In this document: piece by piece, positions 1 to 8,656 of the stretch
Position numbering within the stretch: the first letter of the stretch is position 1
How the letters are laid out: each line of letters begins with the position of its first letter
Notes under the pieces: model-generated
Database searches by the model: none
What the model saw: only the letters and a program-made list of their open reading frames with translations
What the model was told of the DNA's origin: nothing
Origin: Pontimicrobium aquaticum
Lineage (GTDB): Bacteria > Bacteroidota > Bacteroidia > Flavobacteriales > Flavobacteriaceae
Length of the DNA stretch: 64,000 nt
Assembly (NCBI RefSeq): GCF_005047595.1
Contig: NZ_SUPL01000009.1
Span: forward strand, 16,580-80,579
Direction of reading: 5' to 3'
Position numbers and translations under genes: made by a program

Positions 1-24
1 TATAAGTTGTTTACATTCAATAAA

Positions 25-50
25 AAAACCACTCTTATATGAGTGGTTTT
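25..50 (-). terminator. Rho-independent terminator of clpX
   Basis: A perfect 10-bp inverted repeat (AAAACCACTC at 25-34 and GAGTGGTTTT at 41-50) with a 6-base loop lies just beyond the clpX stop. Read on the minus strand the stem is followed by a run of T. It closes the clpP-clpX transcription unit. Confidence 0.85.
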
Positions 51-83
51 AGCTTATTATAAACGTCCTTATAGCAATAACAA

Positions 84-1316
84 TTAGGAGACTGCTTTTA
101 ATTTTTTAAGCCTTGTTTTAGTTAGTTTCCCTTCAGCATAAGCTTTTGTAACATTTAGCTTTGTCTCATCACTACTAGGTAAACTAAACATAGCGTCAGT
201 TAAAATTTCTTCGCAAAGCGAACGTAAGCCACGAGCTCCCAGCTTATATTCTATAGCTTTATTTACTATAAAATCTAAGGCTCCGTCTGTTATAGACAAG
301 TCTATTTCGTCCATAGCAAATAGCTTTTTATACTGTTTTATAATCGCATTTTTAGGTTCAGTTAAAATAGCTCTAAGTGTCTTAGCATCAAGTGGATTCA
401 TGTATGTTAACACTGGAAGGCGACCAATAATTTCTGGTATGAGCCCAAAATCTTTAAGATCTTTTGGTATGATGTATTGTAATATGTTATCCTTATCAAT
501 AATTTCGCCTTCATGTGAGGCTTTATAACCAATAGCAGACATATTTAAACGCTTAGATATGTGTCGTTCAATGCCATCAAAAGCACCACCAGCAATAAAT
601 AAGATATTTTCGGTATTAACTTCAATAAATTTTTGGTCTGGATGTTTTCTACCTCCTTTGGGTGGTACATTTACAACCGTTCCTTCCAAAAGTTTTAAAA
701 GTGCTTGCTGCACACCTTCACCTGAAACATCTCTAGTGATAGATGGGTTATCGCTTTTACGAGCAATTTTATCTATTTCGTCAATAAATACAATTCCTCT
801 TTCGGCTTTTTCTAAATTATAATCGGCTGCTTGAAGTAAACGAGTTAATATACTTTCTACATCTTCGCCTACATAACCAGCTTCAGTTAATACTGTAGCA
901 TCGACAATTGCCAAAGGCACATTTAACATTTTAGCAATGGTTTTTGCCATTAATGTTTTACCTGTTCCTGTTTGTCCAACCATCATGATATTACTCTTTT
1001 GAATTTCAATATCATCATCCGTTGGTGATTGCAATAAACGTTTATAGTGATTATAAACAGCCACAGACATTACCTTTTTAGTATGTTCTTGACCAATTAT
1101 ATATTCGTCTAAAAATGCCTTAATTTGTTGAGGCTTTCGCAACATAAGTTCTGCTGACAGATCCCCTGAATCCATTTGTTTGGATTCTTCAATAACAATT
1201 CCATGAGCTTGCTCTATACAACGATCACATATGTGAGCGTCCAGTCCTGCAATCAATAAATTGGTTTCCGGTTTTTTTCTACCACAAAACGAGCATTCTA
1301 ATTCTTCCTTCGCCAT
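84..1316 (-). CDS. clpX: ATP-dependent Clp protease ATP-binding subunit ClpX
   Basis: This is the AAA+ unfoldase that recognises substrates, unfolds them and threads them into ClpP in the cytoplasm. The 410-residue length is normal for the family. Visible parts are the N-terminal zinc-binding domain (Cys8, Cys11, Cys30, Cys33), Walker A GQTGTGKT at 114-121, the pore loop GYVG at 147-150 and Walker B with the sequence IVFIDEIDK at 175-183. Near residue 260 the ClpP-contacting loop reads IGY where many ClpX proteins have IGF, a conservative change. The gene follows clpP on the same strand after a 139-base gap in which I see no clear Bacteroidota promoter, and ends at a strong hairpin terminator. 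Co-transcription with clpP is therefore likely. Confidence 0.98.
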   Translation of the reverse strand: MAKEELECSFCGRKKPETNLLIAGLDAHICDRCIEQAHGIVIEESKQMDSGDLSAELMLRKPQQIKAFLDEYIIGQEHTKKVMSVAVYNHYKRLLQSPTDDDIEIQKSNIMMVGQTGTGKTLMAKTIAKMLNVPLAIVDATVLTEAGYVGEDVESILTRLLQAADYNLEKAERGIVFIDEIDKIARKSDNPSITRDVSGEGVQQALLKLLEGTVVNVPPKGGRKHPDQKFIEVNTENILFIAGGAFDGIERHISKRLNMSAIGYKASHEGEIIDKDNILQYIIPKDLKDFGLIPEIIGRLPVLTYMNPLDAKTLRAILTEPKNAIIKQYKKLFAMDEIDLSITDGALDFIVNKAIEYKLGARGLRSLCEEILTDAMFSLPSSDETKLNVTKAYAEGKLTKTRLKKLKAVS

Positions 1317-1455
1317 TTTCTTTAGTTAAAGATAAAAAGTTAAAAGTTGTACTAACACTTAAAACCTTTTTTAATTAATGTCAAAATGATCTCTATCGAA
1401 ATATCTTCAAAATGAGATTCTTCACTTTGTTCAGATTGACAATTCAATATTTTAT

Positions 1456-2130
1456 TTAGCTGCGAGATAAAATCTCGTCAATCATTCCATATTCTAAAGC
1501 CTTATCAGCTTTCATCCAGTAATCACGATCACTGTCTGTATATACTTTGTCGTAATCTTGCCCTGAGTGCTTACTTATTATTTTATACAACTCTTCTTTA
1601 AGTGTTAATATTTCACGTGCAGTAATTTCAATATCACTAGCTTGACCTTGGGCACCACCAAGTGGTTGGTGTATCATAACACGAGAGTGTGTTAAACCGC
1701 TTCGTTTACCTTTTTCTCCTGCACATAATAATACTGCTCCCATTGAAGCTGCCATCCCTGTACAAATAGTAGCCACATCTGGCTTAATTAACTGCATGGT
1801 ATCATAAATTCCTAAACCTGCATACACACTTCCTCCTGGTGAATTTATATATATTTGTATGTCTTTTGAGGCATCGGTACTCTCTAAAAACAATAATTGC
1901 GCTTGAATAATATTTGCTACTTGATCGTTAATTCCTGTTCCCATAAAAATTATTCGGTCCATCATTAATCTTGAAAACACATCAAAAATAGCAATGTTCA
2001 TTTGACGTTCTTCAATAATATTTGGAGTTAAATTAGTTGGGTACATACTACTAATTATTTTGTTGTAATAAGTACTACTAATTCCTTGATCTTTTATAGC
2101 GAATTTTTCGAATTCTTTTCCGTAATCCAT
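1456..2130 (-). CDS. clpP: ATP-dependent Clp protease proteolytic subunit ClpP
   Basis: ClpP is the self-compartmentalised serine protease that degrades proteins delivered by ClpX. The catalytic serine lies in GMAASMGAVLL, the histidine in VMIHQPLGG, and the aspartate in the C-terminal region near DRDYWMKADKAL. I start it at the ATG at 2130, which gives 224 residues beginning MDYGKEFEKF. The open frame extends nine codons further upstream, but that extension would reach almost into the tig terminator and adds a hydrophobic stretch not expected in ClpP. The order tig-clpP-clpX is widely conserved in bacteria. The tig terminator upstream suggests clpP has its own promoter, although I could not identify a good one. 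Confidence 0.97.
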   Translation of the reverse strand: MDYGKEFEKFAIKDQGISSTYYNKIISSMYPTNLTPNIIEERQMNIAIFDVFSRLMMDRIIFMGTGINDQVANIIQAQLLFLESTDASKDIQIYINSPGGSVYAGLGIYDTMQLIKPDVATICTGMAASMGAVLLCAGEKGKRSGLTHSRVMIHQPLGGAQGQASDIEITAREILTLKEELYKIISKHSGQDYDKVYTDSDRDYWMKADKALEYGMIDEILSRS

Positions 2131-2158
2131 AGTTATTTTTAATAATATAATTGACAAT

Positions 2159-2191
2159 AAAAAAAGCGTTGAACCCTAAAGAATTCAACGC
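2159..2191 (-). terminator. Rho-independent terminator of tig
   Basis: An 8-bp stem (GCGTTGAA at 2166-2173 pairing with TTCAACGC at 2184-2191) with a 10-base loop is followed on the minus strand by seven T residues. It lies between tig and clpP and would separate their transcription. Confidence 0.8.
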
Positions 2192-2214
2192 CTAAATATA
2201 GTGATTTTTTAAAA

Positions 2215-3540
2215 CTATGAGCCGTAAACTTCTTTTACAAATTTGTCGTACGACATTTCTTTAGTTTTAAGATTTACATTTTCTTTATAGAATGCTAACA
2301 GTTTTTGACTTGTTAATTGCTCTGACAAACGTTTAACTTCATCTTGATTAGATAATATTCTAGCTGAAATATCGTCTAGCTCTTTTTCTGAAGGGTTCAT
2401 TTGCCCAAATTGAGCCATTTGACCTTTAATCATTTCATGTGTGTAAGCTTTTAAATCGTCAAAGTTAATTTGAAGATTGTTATCGATAATTAATTTACTT
2501 TCAATTAACTGATAACGCATTGCTTTTTCTGACTTTTCGTATTCTTCTTTAGCTTGCGCTTCGTCTAAAGGTTCTTCGCCTGCTGTTTGAATCCATTTTT
2601 GTAAAAACTCGGCAGGTAAATTAAACTTTGTATTTTCTACTAAATACTCAGTAACGTCGTTTAATAATTTTTGATCAGATTGCTGAATAAATTGCTTTTC
2701 GGCATCTTCTTTAATCTTTTCTTTTAACTCGGTTACCGAAGTAACATTGCCTTTTCCAAATAATTTATCAAATAATTCTTGGTCTAAATCGGCTAGTTCT
2801 CTTGTATTTACTTCATTTATAGTAAAATCTACTTCAATGTCTAATCCGTGAGTATCATCGTGAGATACTTTTAAGTACGTCATTAAATCATGATCGTCAT
2901 TAAAAAGTCCTTTAGTTTTTAAAGTAATAACATCTCCAACTTTAGCTCCAATAAATTTTTTAGCATTTACTTTGCCTTTTATTTTATCTAGTGTTAAGGT
3001 TGTTTGGCTATTAATATCTTTATCTTCGTTCACGAAAGTTCCAGTAATTTCATCATTTTCTTCAACCTCATTTTTAGATACTAGCTTACCATATTGCTTT
3101 TGGATGTTAACAACTTGGTCGTCAATCATTTTATCATCAGCAATTATATTATAATGTGTTATAGCTTTTTTACTTTTTAGATTCACCTCAAACTCTGGTG
3201 TTAGTCCTAATTCAAATTCAAAAGTAAAATTTTCAGCATCCCAATTTAGGTCGTCTTGAGCTTTTGGCAATGGGTTACCAAGAACGTCTAATTTCTCTTC
3301 AGTTAAGTATTTGTGTAATGCATCTTGAAGTAGTTTGTTTACTTCATCAACCAACACTGCCTTTCCATACTGCTTTTTAACCATTCCCATTGGCACATGT
3401 CCTTTTCTAAAACCTGGAATGTTTGCCGTTTTACGATAGTCTGATAAAATTTTCTCTACTTTATCAGCGTAATCATTTTTTTCAATATCTACTTTTACTA
3501 CTGCATTTAATGCATCGATATTTTCTCTTGTAATATTCAT
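2215..3540 (-). CDS. tig: Trigger factor, ribosome-associated chaperone
   Basis: Trigger factor binds at the ribosome exit tunnel and shelters nascent chains. The 441-residue length is close to the usual size. The N-terminal ribosome-binding domain is clear, with the signature region PGFRKGHVPMGMVKKQYG near residues 42-59. The C-terminal helical chaperone domain occupies roughly residues 245-441. The central part (about 150-240), where most homologues have an FKBP-type prolyl isomerase domain, is poorly conserved and lacks the usual glycine- and aromatic-rich FKBP motifs, so isomerase activity is doubtful. It has its own well-formed promoter and a terminator, so it is probably monocistronic. 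Confidence 0.95.
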   Translation of the reverse strand: MNITRENIDALNAVVKVDIEKNDYADKVEKILSDYRKTANIPGFRKGHVPMGMVKKQYGKAVLVDEVNKLLQDALHKYLTEEKLDVLGNPLPKAQDDLNWDAENFTFEFELGLTPEFEVNLKSKKAITHYNIIADDKMIDDQVVNIQKQYGKLVSKNEVEENDEITGTFVNEDKDINSQTTLTLDKIKGKVNAKKFIGAKVGDVITLKTKGLFNDDHDLMTYLKVSHDDTHGLDIEVDFTINEVNTRELADLDQELFDKLFGKGNVTSVTELKEKIKEDAEKQFIQQSDQKLLNDVTEYLVENTKFNLPAEFLQKWIQTAGEEPLDEAQAKEEYEKSEKAMRYQLIESKLIIDNNLQINFDDLKAYTHEMIKGQMAQFGQMNPSEKELDDISARILSNQDEVKRLSEQLTSQKLLAFYKENVNLKTKEMSYDKFVKEVYGS

Positions 3541-3563
3541 TTTGCCTAAATAAAATTTGGCTG

Positions 3564-3594
3564 CAAAAGTACGACATTTTTAAGACTGAGCAAA
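3564..3594 (-). promoter_or_regulatory. Promoter of tig (Bacteroidota sigma-A type)
   Basis: On the minus strand a TTTG (3594-3591) is followed, after exactly 19 bases, by TACTTTTG (3571-3564). This matches the TTTG-N19-TAnnTTTG consensus of the Bacteroidota primary sigma factor. The start codon of tig is 23 bases downstream of the -7 element. Confidence 0.8.
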
Positions 3595-3618
3595 GTTTTT
3601 AATAGACTGAAATTCAGT

Positions 3619-3969
3619 CTATTTTTTATCTTCTTTTAATACCGAATACAGGATGGATTGCAAAAACGAAAGTAGTAAACTAAAAAGAATGGCAGTCCAT
3701 ATACTAGATACTTGGAAACCATCAATTAACTTATCGGCCAATAATATAATTAAAGCATTTACAACTAGTAAAAACAAGCCTAAAGTTAGAATGGTAATTG
3801 GCAGGGTTAAGATTATTAATATAGGTTTAACTAAAACGTTTAGTATTGCTAATATAAAAGCAACAATTAAAGGTGTTGTAAAAGTGTCATCAAGTGTCAC
3901 TCCTGGCAACAATTTTGCTAAAATAATTACTGCAATAGCACTTAATACGAGTTTCATTAATAGTTTCAT
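3619..3969 (-). CDS. Small integral membrane protein, phage-holin family IV type
   Basis: This 116-residue protein is almost entirely hydrophobic, with about four predicted membrane helices (starting MKLLMKLVLSAIAVIILAKL) and short polar turns. It resembles the widespread bacterial family annotated as 'phage holin family protein' or YvlD-like (superfamily IV four-helix membrane proteins). The family name is historical: most members are chromosomal and not lysis proteins. It ends in a short charged tail (KEDKK). No phage genes are nearby. It lies between the alpha/beta hydrolase gene and tig on the same strand. The function is unknown; a role in membrane or envelope homeostasis is only a guess. 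Confidence 0.75.
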   Translation of the reverse strand: MKLLMKLVLSAIAVIILAKLLPGVTLDDTFTTPLIVAFILAILNVLVKPILIILTLPITILTLGLFLLVVNALIILLADKLIDGFQVSSIWTAILFSLLLSFLQSILYSVLKEDKK

Positions 3970-4011
3970 TATTCTTGTTTTTTGTTTGAATCAAGTTACA
4001 AAATATTACCA

Positions 4012-4776
4012 TTACCTGATAAAATCCATCACAAATTGATAAAACTCTTTCGGATTTTCGGCATGTAACCAATGTCCAGCTTTACTTACTGTAGAAATTG
4101 ATGCTTTAGGAAATTGCATTTTTATTAAGTGTTCATCATTAGCTACAATATATTCCGATCGATCACCACGCAAAAACAACGTATCACCATCGAACTTTAA
4201 ATAAATTGGTAATGCTTCACCTACTTCGGATATATTTTCTGTTAACACATCTAAGTTCATCCTTAACCCTAATTTACCTTTTTCTACCCAATACAAGTTC
4301 TTTAACAAAAATTGCCTTATTCCAAAATTCGAAACATATTTTGAAAGCTGTTTATCTGCTTCTGTTCTTGATTTTATATGATTTAAATCTAGCGACCCTA
4401 ACCCTTCTAAAATGGCATCATGATGTATTGGATAAAAGCGAGGAGAAATATCAGCAACAACTAATTTTTTAACTATTTCAGGATATTTAGCAGCAAAAAG
4501 CATAGCTGTTTTTCCTCCCATTGAGTGTCCAAGTAGAATAATATTCTCTAACTTGTAATGATTACAGTATTTTTTTAAGTCTTCAGCTAAAATATCATAA
4601 TTAAATTCAGAATCATGAAAACTGCGTCCATGATTGCGCTGATCTACTAAATGTACTTCATACCCTTCTTCACTAAATTGTTTAGCCAATGTTTTCCAAT
4701 TATCGCCCATCCCAAGAAAACCATGCAATATTAAAAATGGTTCTCCTTTGCCAATTATGTTAGAGTGCAAAAGCAT
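4012..4776 (-). CDS. Alpha/beta hydrolase of the YbfF/ABHD11 type
   Basis: A cytoplasmic esterase-like enzyme of 254 residues. The alpha/beta hydrolase fold is shown by LHGFLGMGDNWKTL near the N-terminus (oxyanion region), the motif VDQRNHGRS that is typical of the YbfF/ABHD11 branch, the nucleophile elbow GHSMGGKTA, and the catalytic histidine in KAGHWLHAENP near the C-terminus. Homologues hydrolyse short-chain acyl esters or acyl-CoA thioesters; the real substrate is not known here. Its ATG overlaps the pdxJ stop by one base (TAATG), so translation is probably coupled to pdxJ. Confidence 0.9.
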   Translation of the reverse strand: MLLHSNIIGKGEPFLILHGFLGMGDNWKTLAKQFSEEGYEVHLVDQRNHGRSFHDSEFNYDILAEDLKKYCNHYKLENIILLGHSMGGKTAMLFAAKYPEIVKKLVVADISPRFYPIHHDAILEGLGSLDLNHIKSRTEADKQLSKYVSNFGIRQFLLKNLYWVEKGKLGLRMNLDVLTENISEVGEALPIYLKFDGDTLFLRGDRSEYIVANDEHLIKMQFPKASISTVSKAGHWLHAENPKEFYQFVMDFIR

Positions 4777-5489
4777 TATTTAAGTTTATTTAAATACATA
4801 TTTACTACATTTTCAATTCCAAGATACAAGCTTTCGGAAATTAACGCATGACCAATTGAAACTTCTAAAAGATTAGGCATGTTATCTTTAAAAAATTTGA
4901 TGTTTTCTAGCGACAAGTCGTGTCCTGCATTTATACCTAACCCTACTTCATTACATCTAAGCGCGCAAGCAACATAAGGCTCAATAGCTTTTTTATTTCC
5001 TAAACTGTATTGATGCGCAAAAGCTTCGGTATAAAGCTCAATTCTATCTGTTCCAGTTTCTAAAGCACCATCAACTTGTGAAACCTCAGGATCTAAAAAA
5101 ATAGAAGTTCTAATACCATTGTTTTTAAATTCCTTGATAATGTCTGTTAAAAAATCTTTGTGCTTTATGGTATCCCAACCAGCATTGCTAGTTATAGCAT
5201 CTTCAGCATCTGGTACTAAAGTGACTTGTGTTGGTTTTATATCTAAAACCATATCGACAAATTTTGGAATTGGATTCCCTTCAATATTATACTCTGTATA
5301 TACAATAGGTTTTAAATCGTAAGCATCTTGGTATCGAATATGGCGCTCGTCTGGACGTGGATGAATAGTGACTCCTTGAGCTCCAAACTCCTGAACATCT
5401 TTAGCAAACTGGACTACATTTGGTGTGTTTCCACCTCTTGAGTTTCTTAATGTCGCTATCTTATTTATGTTTACACTTAACTTTGTCAT
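4776..5489 (-). CDS. pdxJ: Pyridoxine 5'-phosphate synthase PdxJ
   Basis: PdxJ condenses 3-amino-2-oxopropyl phosphate with 1-deoxyxylulose 5-phosphate to give pyridoxine 5'-phosphate, the ring-closing step of the DXP-dependent vitamin B6 pathway. Family hallmarks are LSVNINKIATLRNSRGG at the N-terminus, the TIHPRPDERHI segment, VTLVPD, and GINAGHDLSLEN toward the C-terminus. I use the ATG at 5489 (237 residues, the usual length). The frame stays open for 48 more codons, but that stretch encodes an unrelated hydrophobic sequence and contains a promoter-like element (5507-5514). It is the first gene of a pair with the overlapping alpha/beta hydrolase. Confidence 0.96.
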   Translation of the reverse strand: MTKLSVNINKIATLRNSRGGNTPNVVQFAKDVQEFGAQGVTIHPRPDERHIRYQDAYDLKPIVYTEYNIEGNPIPKFVDMVLDIKPTQVTLVPDAEDAITSNAGWDTIKHKDFLTDIIKEFKNNGIRTSIFLDPEVSQVDGALETGTDRIELYTEAFAHQYSLGNKKAIEPYVACALRCNEVGLGINAGHDLSLENIKFFKDNMPNLLEVSIGHALISESLYLGIENVVNMYLNKLK

Positions 5490-5506
5490 CTGTGAAATTT
5501 TAAACA

Positions 5507-5514
5507 CAAAAATA
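5507..5514 (-). promoter_or_regulatory. Putative -7 element for pdxJ
   Basis: The minus strand carries TATTTTTG, a match to TAnnTTTG, ending 17 bases before the chosen pdxJ start. No good -33 element is visible. It supports the short pdxJ start because it lies inside the extended open frame. Confidence 0.45.
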
Positions 5515-5539
5515 CAAAGTAAGTTAGGCTTATTGTACT

Positions 5540-5547
5540 TATTTTTG
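5540..5547 (+). promoter_or_regulatory. Putative -7 element for the CBS-nadK operon
   Basis: TATTTTTG at 5540-5547 matches the TAnnTTTG consensus and lies 30 bases before the CBS gene start. The -33 region is weak. With the pdxJ element it makes this an about 90-base divergent promoter region. Confidence 0.45.
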
Positions 5548-5577
5548 ATTATTTTGCAATAGAAAATAATCCACATT

Positions 5578-6234
5578 ATGCCTTTAAGCGAGTATATAAT
5601 TAATGATATAAAACCACTAAAGGTCACCAACAAAATAGGTGATGCCCAACATTTGTTTAATCAACTAACTTATTCGCATATTCCTATCCAAAAAGATAAT
5701 GTTTATATAGGTTGTATCTCTGAAACTGATGCACACTGTTTTGATTCGGATAAACTCATATCAGATCATCTATATACTCTAGAAGGTTTTTTTGTTAGGA
5801 GATCTACGCTTTGGCTTGATGTTTTAGAGGCTTTTGCTCAAAAAGACACGAATATTATGCCTGTTTTAGGTGACAATAATGAATATCTCGGTTATTATGA
5901 GTTAAATGATATTATAGCCATGTTCAACCAAACACCTTTTTTCTCAGAACCAGGAGGTATTTTAATCGTTGAAAAAGGGTATAACGATTATGCTTTTAGT
6001 GAAGTGTGCCAAATAGTTGAATCTAATAATGGAAAGCTTTTAGGTGCCTTTATTTCTAAGGTAGAAAGTGATATGGTACAGATTACTTTGAAAATTGGTA
6101 GCTCTGGACTTAACGAAATTATACAAAGTTTTAGGCGCTATAGCTACAACATTATCTCTGGTCATGAAGAGGATACGTTTATACAAAACCTTAAAGACCG
6201 CTCCGATTATTTAAACAAATACTTAAACCTGTAA
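5578..6234 (+). CDS. CBS-domain protein with ACT-like C-terminal region
   Basis: A 218-residue soluble protein with no signal peptide. Residues about 1-125 look like a tandem pair of CBS motifs (for example YSHIPIQKDNVYIGCISETD and IMPVLGDNNEYLGYYELND, each a strand-turn-strand with a conserved small residue). Residues about 130-210 resemble an ACT-like ligand-binding fold. CBS pairs usually bind adenine nucleotides. The gene is placed four bases before nadK on the same strand and I believe this pairing is common in Flavobacteriia. Regulation of NAD kinase by a nucleotide-sensing partner is a reasonable inference, not shown by the sequence. Confidence 0.8.
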   Translation: MPLSEYIINDIKPLKVTNKIGDAQHLFNQLTYSHIPIQKDNVYIGCISETDAHCFDSDKLISDHLYTLEGFFVRRSTLWLDVLEAFAQKDTNIMPVLGDNNEYLGYYELNDIIAMFNQTPFFSEPGGILIVEKGYNDYAFSEVCQIVESNNGKLLGAFISKVESDMVQITLKIGSSGLNEIIQSFRRYSYNIISGHEEDTFIQNLKDRSDYLNKYLNL

Positions 6235-6238
6235 ACTT

Positions 6239-7123
6239 ATGAAGGTTGCCATTTACGGTCAAGTGTATCAAAAAAGCTCGTTAGCTCCAATTGAGAGCTT
6301 ACTTCGTGTTTGTAGCAAAAAGTTATTTAATGTTTATATAGAAACCTCATTTTTTAATTCCATAAACAAAGAAGAAAGCATCCAAAAAATTACAAGTGAC
6401 TTTAAGACTTTTAATGAGCTTGATAATACTTTTGAATTATTAATAAGTATTGGAGGCGATGGTACAATTTTAAGAGCTGTTACTTATATTCGCGATTTAA
6501 ATATTCCAATAATAGGTATTAATACTGGTCGTTTAGGCTTTTTAGCAACCATACAAAAGAACAACATTGCCAAAGCCATAGACGATATTACTAAAGGGAA
6601 TTACCGGATTTCTGAAAGATGCCTTCTTACCATACGAACTGAACCAGAAAATGAATCCTTATTCGATTTTAATGTAGCCTTAAACGAAATTGCTGTAAGC
6701 AGAAAAAACACAACCTCTATGATTACCGTTGAGACTAGTTTAAATGATGAATATTTAACCTCTTATTGGGCTGATGGACTTATTATATCTACACCAACAG
6801 GATCAACAGGTTATTCCCTAAGTTGTGGAGGTCCAGTTATTATGCCAGAATCAGACAGCATTACCTTAACACCTATTGCACCTCATAATTTAAATGCAAG
6901 ACCATTAGTTATTCAAAATTCAACCGAAATAAAGTTACGAGTAAGCGGTAGAGAAGACAGTTATTTAGTGTCTCTCGATTCTAGGATAGCGACACTAGAC
7001 AATAATTCTACCGTTATCATTAAACTGGCCGACTTCAAAATTAAAATGATTGAGCTTAACAGCGAAAGCTTTTTAAGCACACTTCGCAACAAATTGCTTT
7101 GGGGAGAAGACAAGCGCAATTAG
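6239..7123 (+). CDS. nadK: NAD kinase
   Basis: NadK phosphorylates NAD to NADP using ATP or polyphosphate, the only route to NADP in most bacteria. The 294-residue protein contains the GGDGT motif in SIGGDGTILRAV, NTGRLGFLA just after it, and the glycine-rich TPTGSTGYSLSCGGPVI near the middle; all are diagnostic of the family. It starts four bases after the CBS-domain gene stop, so the two are co-transcribed. The C-terminus is slightly longer than the core fold. No other nadK is visible in the window. Confidence 0.97.
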   Translation: MKVAIYGQVYQKSSLAPIESLLRVCSKKLFNVYIETSFFNSINKEESIQKITSDFKTFNELDNTFELLISIGGDGTILRAVTYIRDLNIPIIGINTGRLGFLATIQKNNIAKAIDDITKGNYRISERCLLTIRTEPENESLFDFNVALNEIAVSRKNTTSMITVETSLNDEYLTSYWADGLIISTPTGSTGYSLSCGGPVIMPESDSITLTPIAPHNLNARPLVIQNSTEIKLRVSGREDSYLVSLDSRIATLDNNSTVIIKLADFKIKMIELNSESFLSTLRNKLLWGEDKRN

Positions 7124-7202
7124 ATTTAAGACAATAAATTAGCTTAAATAATGTTTATCAGTAATACTAAACGACAAATTATAATAGGCTCATCTTATTT
7201 AT

Positions 7203-7210
7203 TATATTTG
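7203..7210 (+). promoter_or_regulatory. Putative -7 element for the envelope operon
   Basis: TATATTTG at 7203-7210 matches TAnnTTTG and lies 17 bases ahead of the DUF6089 start codon. It probably drives DUF6089, uppS and bamA, which follow without gaps. Confidence 0.5.
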
Positions 7211-7227
7211 CAAACTTTTAAACATTT

Positions 7228-7914
7228 ATGAGGTATTTAACCGTTATTATTTTATGTGCATTTAGCTATCAATTAAATTATGCCCAAATTTACGAGGTTG
7301 GAGTTTTTGCTGGTGGAAGTAATCTCATTGGAGATGTAGGCGCTACAAATTATATTGCACCTAACCAATTAGCCATAGGTGGTGTGTTTAAATGGAATAG
7401 AAGCCCAAGGCATTCGTATAGGCTGTCTATAATTTCTTCTAACTTAGATGCTAAAGATTCAAAATCAGACGACCCAAGAAGAATTGATCGTGATTATGAA
7501 TTTAATGGTAATATTCTTGAAGTTGCTCTAGGCATGGAATTTACATTTTTTGATTTTAATCTTCATGACGATGGCAATAAAGCAACACCATACATATATG
7601 CAGGCTTGTCATTTACTAAGCATGACAACTATTATTTTAGAAATGGCATTCAAACCTCGGAAAACGATTCTAGTTGGGCTACAGGAATACCAATGGCATT
7701 AGGCTATAAAACAACACTAACAGATCATATTATTCTGGCAGCCGAAATAGGTGCACGCTACACATTTTCGGATGAATTGGATGGTAGTTTCCCTAAAAAT
7801 GATGCACTTTTTAATTATAGTTTTGGAAACTTAAACAATAATGACTGGTATATGTTTACTGGTATTACTTTAACATATACATTTGCACGAAAACCCTGTT
7901 ACTGCGATTTTTAA
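7228..7914 (+). CDS. DUF6089 family outer membrane beta-barrel protein
   Basis: A 228-residue exported protein. The N-terminus MRYLTVIILCAFSYQLNYAQ is a signal peptide with cleavage expected after the alanine near residue 19. The rest alternates polar and aromatic residues and ends with YMFTGITLTYTFARKPCYCDF, in the manner of small outer membrane barrels. The GGSNLIGDVGATNYI segment following the signal is characteristic of DUF6089 proteins. In Bacteroidota these genes sit directly before uppS and bamA, as here: the uppS start codon is one base past this stop. The position suggests a link to outer membrane biogenesis, but no function is established. Confidence 0.85.
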   Translation: MRYLTVIILCAFSYQLNYAQIYEVGVFAGGSNLIGDVGATNYIAPNQLAIGGVFKWNRSPRHSYRLSIISSNLDAKDSKSDDPRRIDRDYEFNGNILEVALGMEFTFFDFNLHDDGNKATPYIYAGLSFTKHDNYYFRNGIQTSENDSSWATGIPMALGYKTTLTDHIILAAEIGARYTFSDELDGSFPKNDALFNYSFGNLNNNDWYMFTGITLTYTFARKPCYCDF

Positions 7915-7915
7915 C

Positions 7916-8656
7916 GTGGATATAAAAAATCAAATACATATAGACCAACTCCCTCAGCACATTGCTATTATTATGGATGGTAATGGTCGTTGGGCAAAAC
8001 AAAAAGGAAAACTACGTGTATTTGGACATGAAAAAGGCAGTAAAGCAGTTAAACGCGTTGTAGAAGGCTGTGCCGAACTTGGTGTTAAAAATTTAACACT
8101 ATATGCTTTTTCTACTGAAAATTGGAACAGACCAAGATTAGAGGTTCAAACACTTATGAAGCTTTTAATTTCTTCTTTAAAAAAAGAGATAAAAACACTT
8201 CAAAAAAACAACATTAAACTTAATGCCATTGGCAATCTAAAAGCCTTACCAAATAAGGTATATACTGAGTTAATGGATGTTATAGAGCTAACAAAATCTA
8301 ACAATCACTTAACTTTAACATTAGCATTAAGTTATGGCTCAAGAGATGAGTTAATAAATACCATCAAAGAAATAAGCATTAAAGTTAAAAATAATATAAT
8401 TTCGCCAGAAAAAATTGATGAATCGGTAATAAATGAGCATCTTTACACGCAAAATTTGCCAGACGTCGATTTATTGATTAGAACAAGTGGCGAACAACGT
8501 ATAAGTAATTTCCTTTTATGGCAAATTGCTTATGCCGAACTATATTTTACTAATGTATATTGGCCAGACTTTACAAAACAACATTTGTATGAGGCCATTA
8601 TAAATTATCAAAAAAGAGAAAGACGATTTGGAAAAACGAGTGAACAACTTAGTTAA
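7916..8656 (+). CDS. uppS: Isoprenyl transferase (undecaprenyl diphosphate synthase)
   Basis: UppS adds eight isoprene units to farnesyl diphosphate to make undecaprenyl diphosphate, the lipid carrier for peptidoglycan and surface glycans. The sequence shows IAIIMDGNGRWAKQKG with the catalytic aspartate, FGHEKGSKAVKR, TLYAFSTENWNRP and the C-terminal DLLIRTSGEQRISNFLLWQ with the metal and substrate-binding residues. I choose the GTG at 7916 (246 residues, usual length). A TTG at 7883 would add 11 residues that overlap the DUF6089 gene. The 3' end overlaps the likely bamA start, so the three genes form one coupled unit. Confidence 0.95.
   Translation: MDIKNQIHIDQLPQHIAIIMDGNGRWAKQKGKLRVFGHEKGSKAVKRVVEGCAELGVKNLTLYAFSTENWNRPRLEVQTLMKLLISSLKKEIKTLQKNNIKLNAIGNLKALPNKVYTELMDVIELTKSNNHLTLTLALSYGSRDELINTIKEISIKVKNNIISPEKIDESVINEHLYTQNLPDVDLLIRTSGEQRISNFLLWQIAYAELYFTNVYWPDFTKQHLYEAIINYQKRERRFGKTSEQLS

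Noticed and set aside
3619..3969. 'Phage holin' as a sign of a prophage
   Set aside because: No endolysin, capsid, integrase or other phage gene is nearby, and the family name covers many chromosomal membrane proteins.
3653..4039. Plus-strand open frame of 128 codons over the small membrane protein
   Set aside because: The minus-strand frame encodes a coherent four-helix protein, has a normal start and fits the operon direction; the plus frame has no recognisable features.
5490..5633. 48-codon N-terminal extension of pdxJ
   Set aside because: It does not look like PdxJ, contains a promoter-like element and overlaps the divergent CBS gene; homologues start at MTKLSVNINK.
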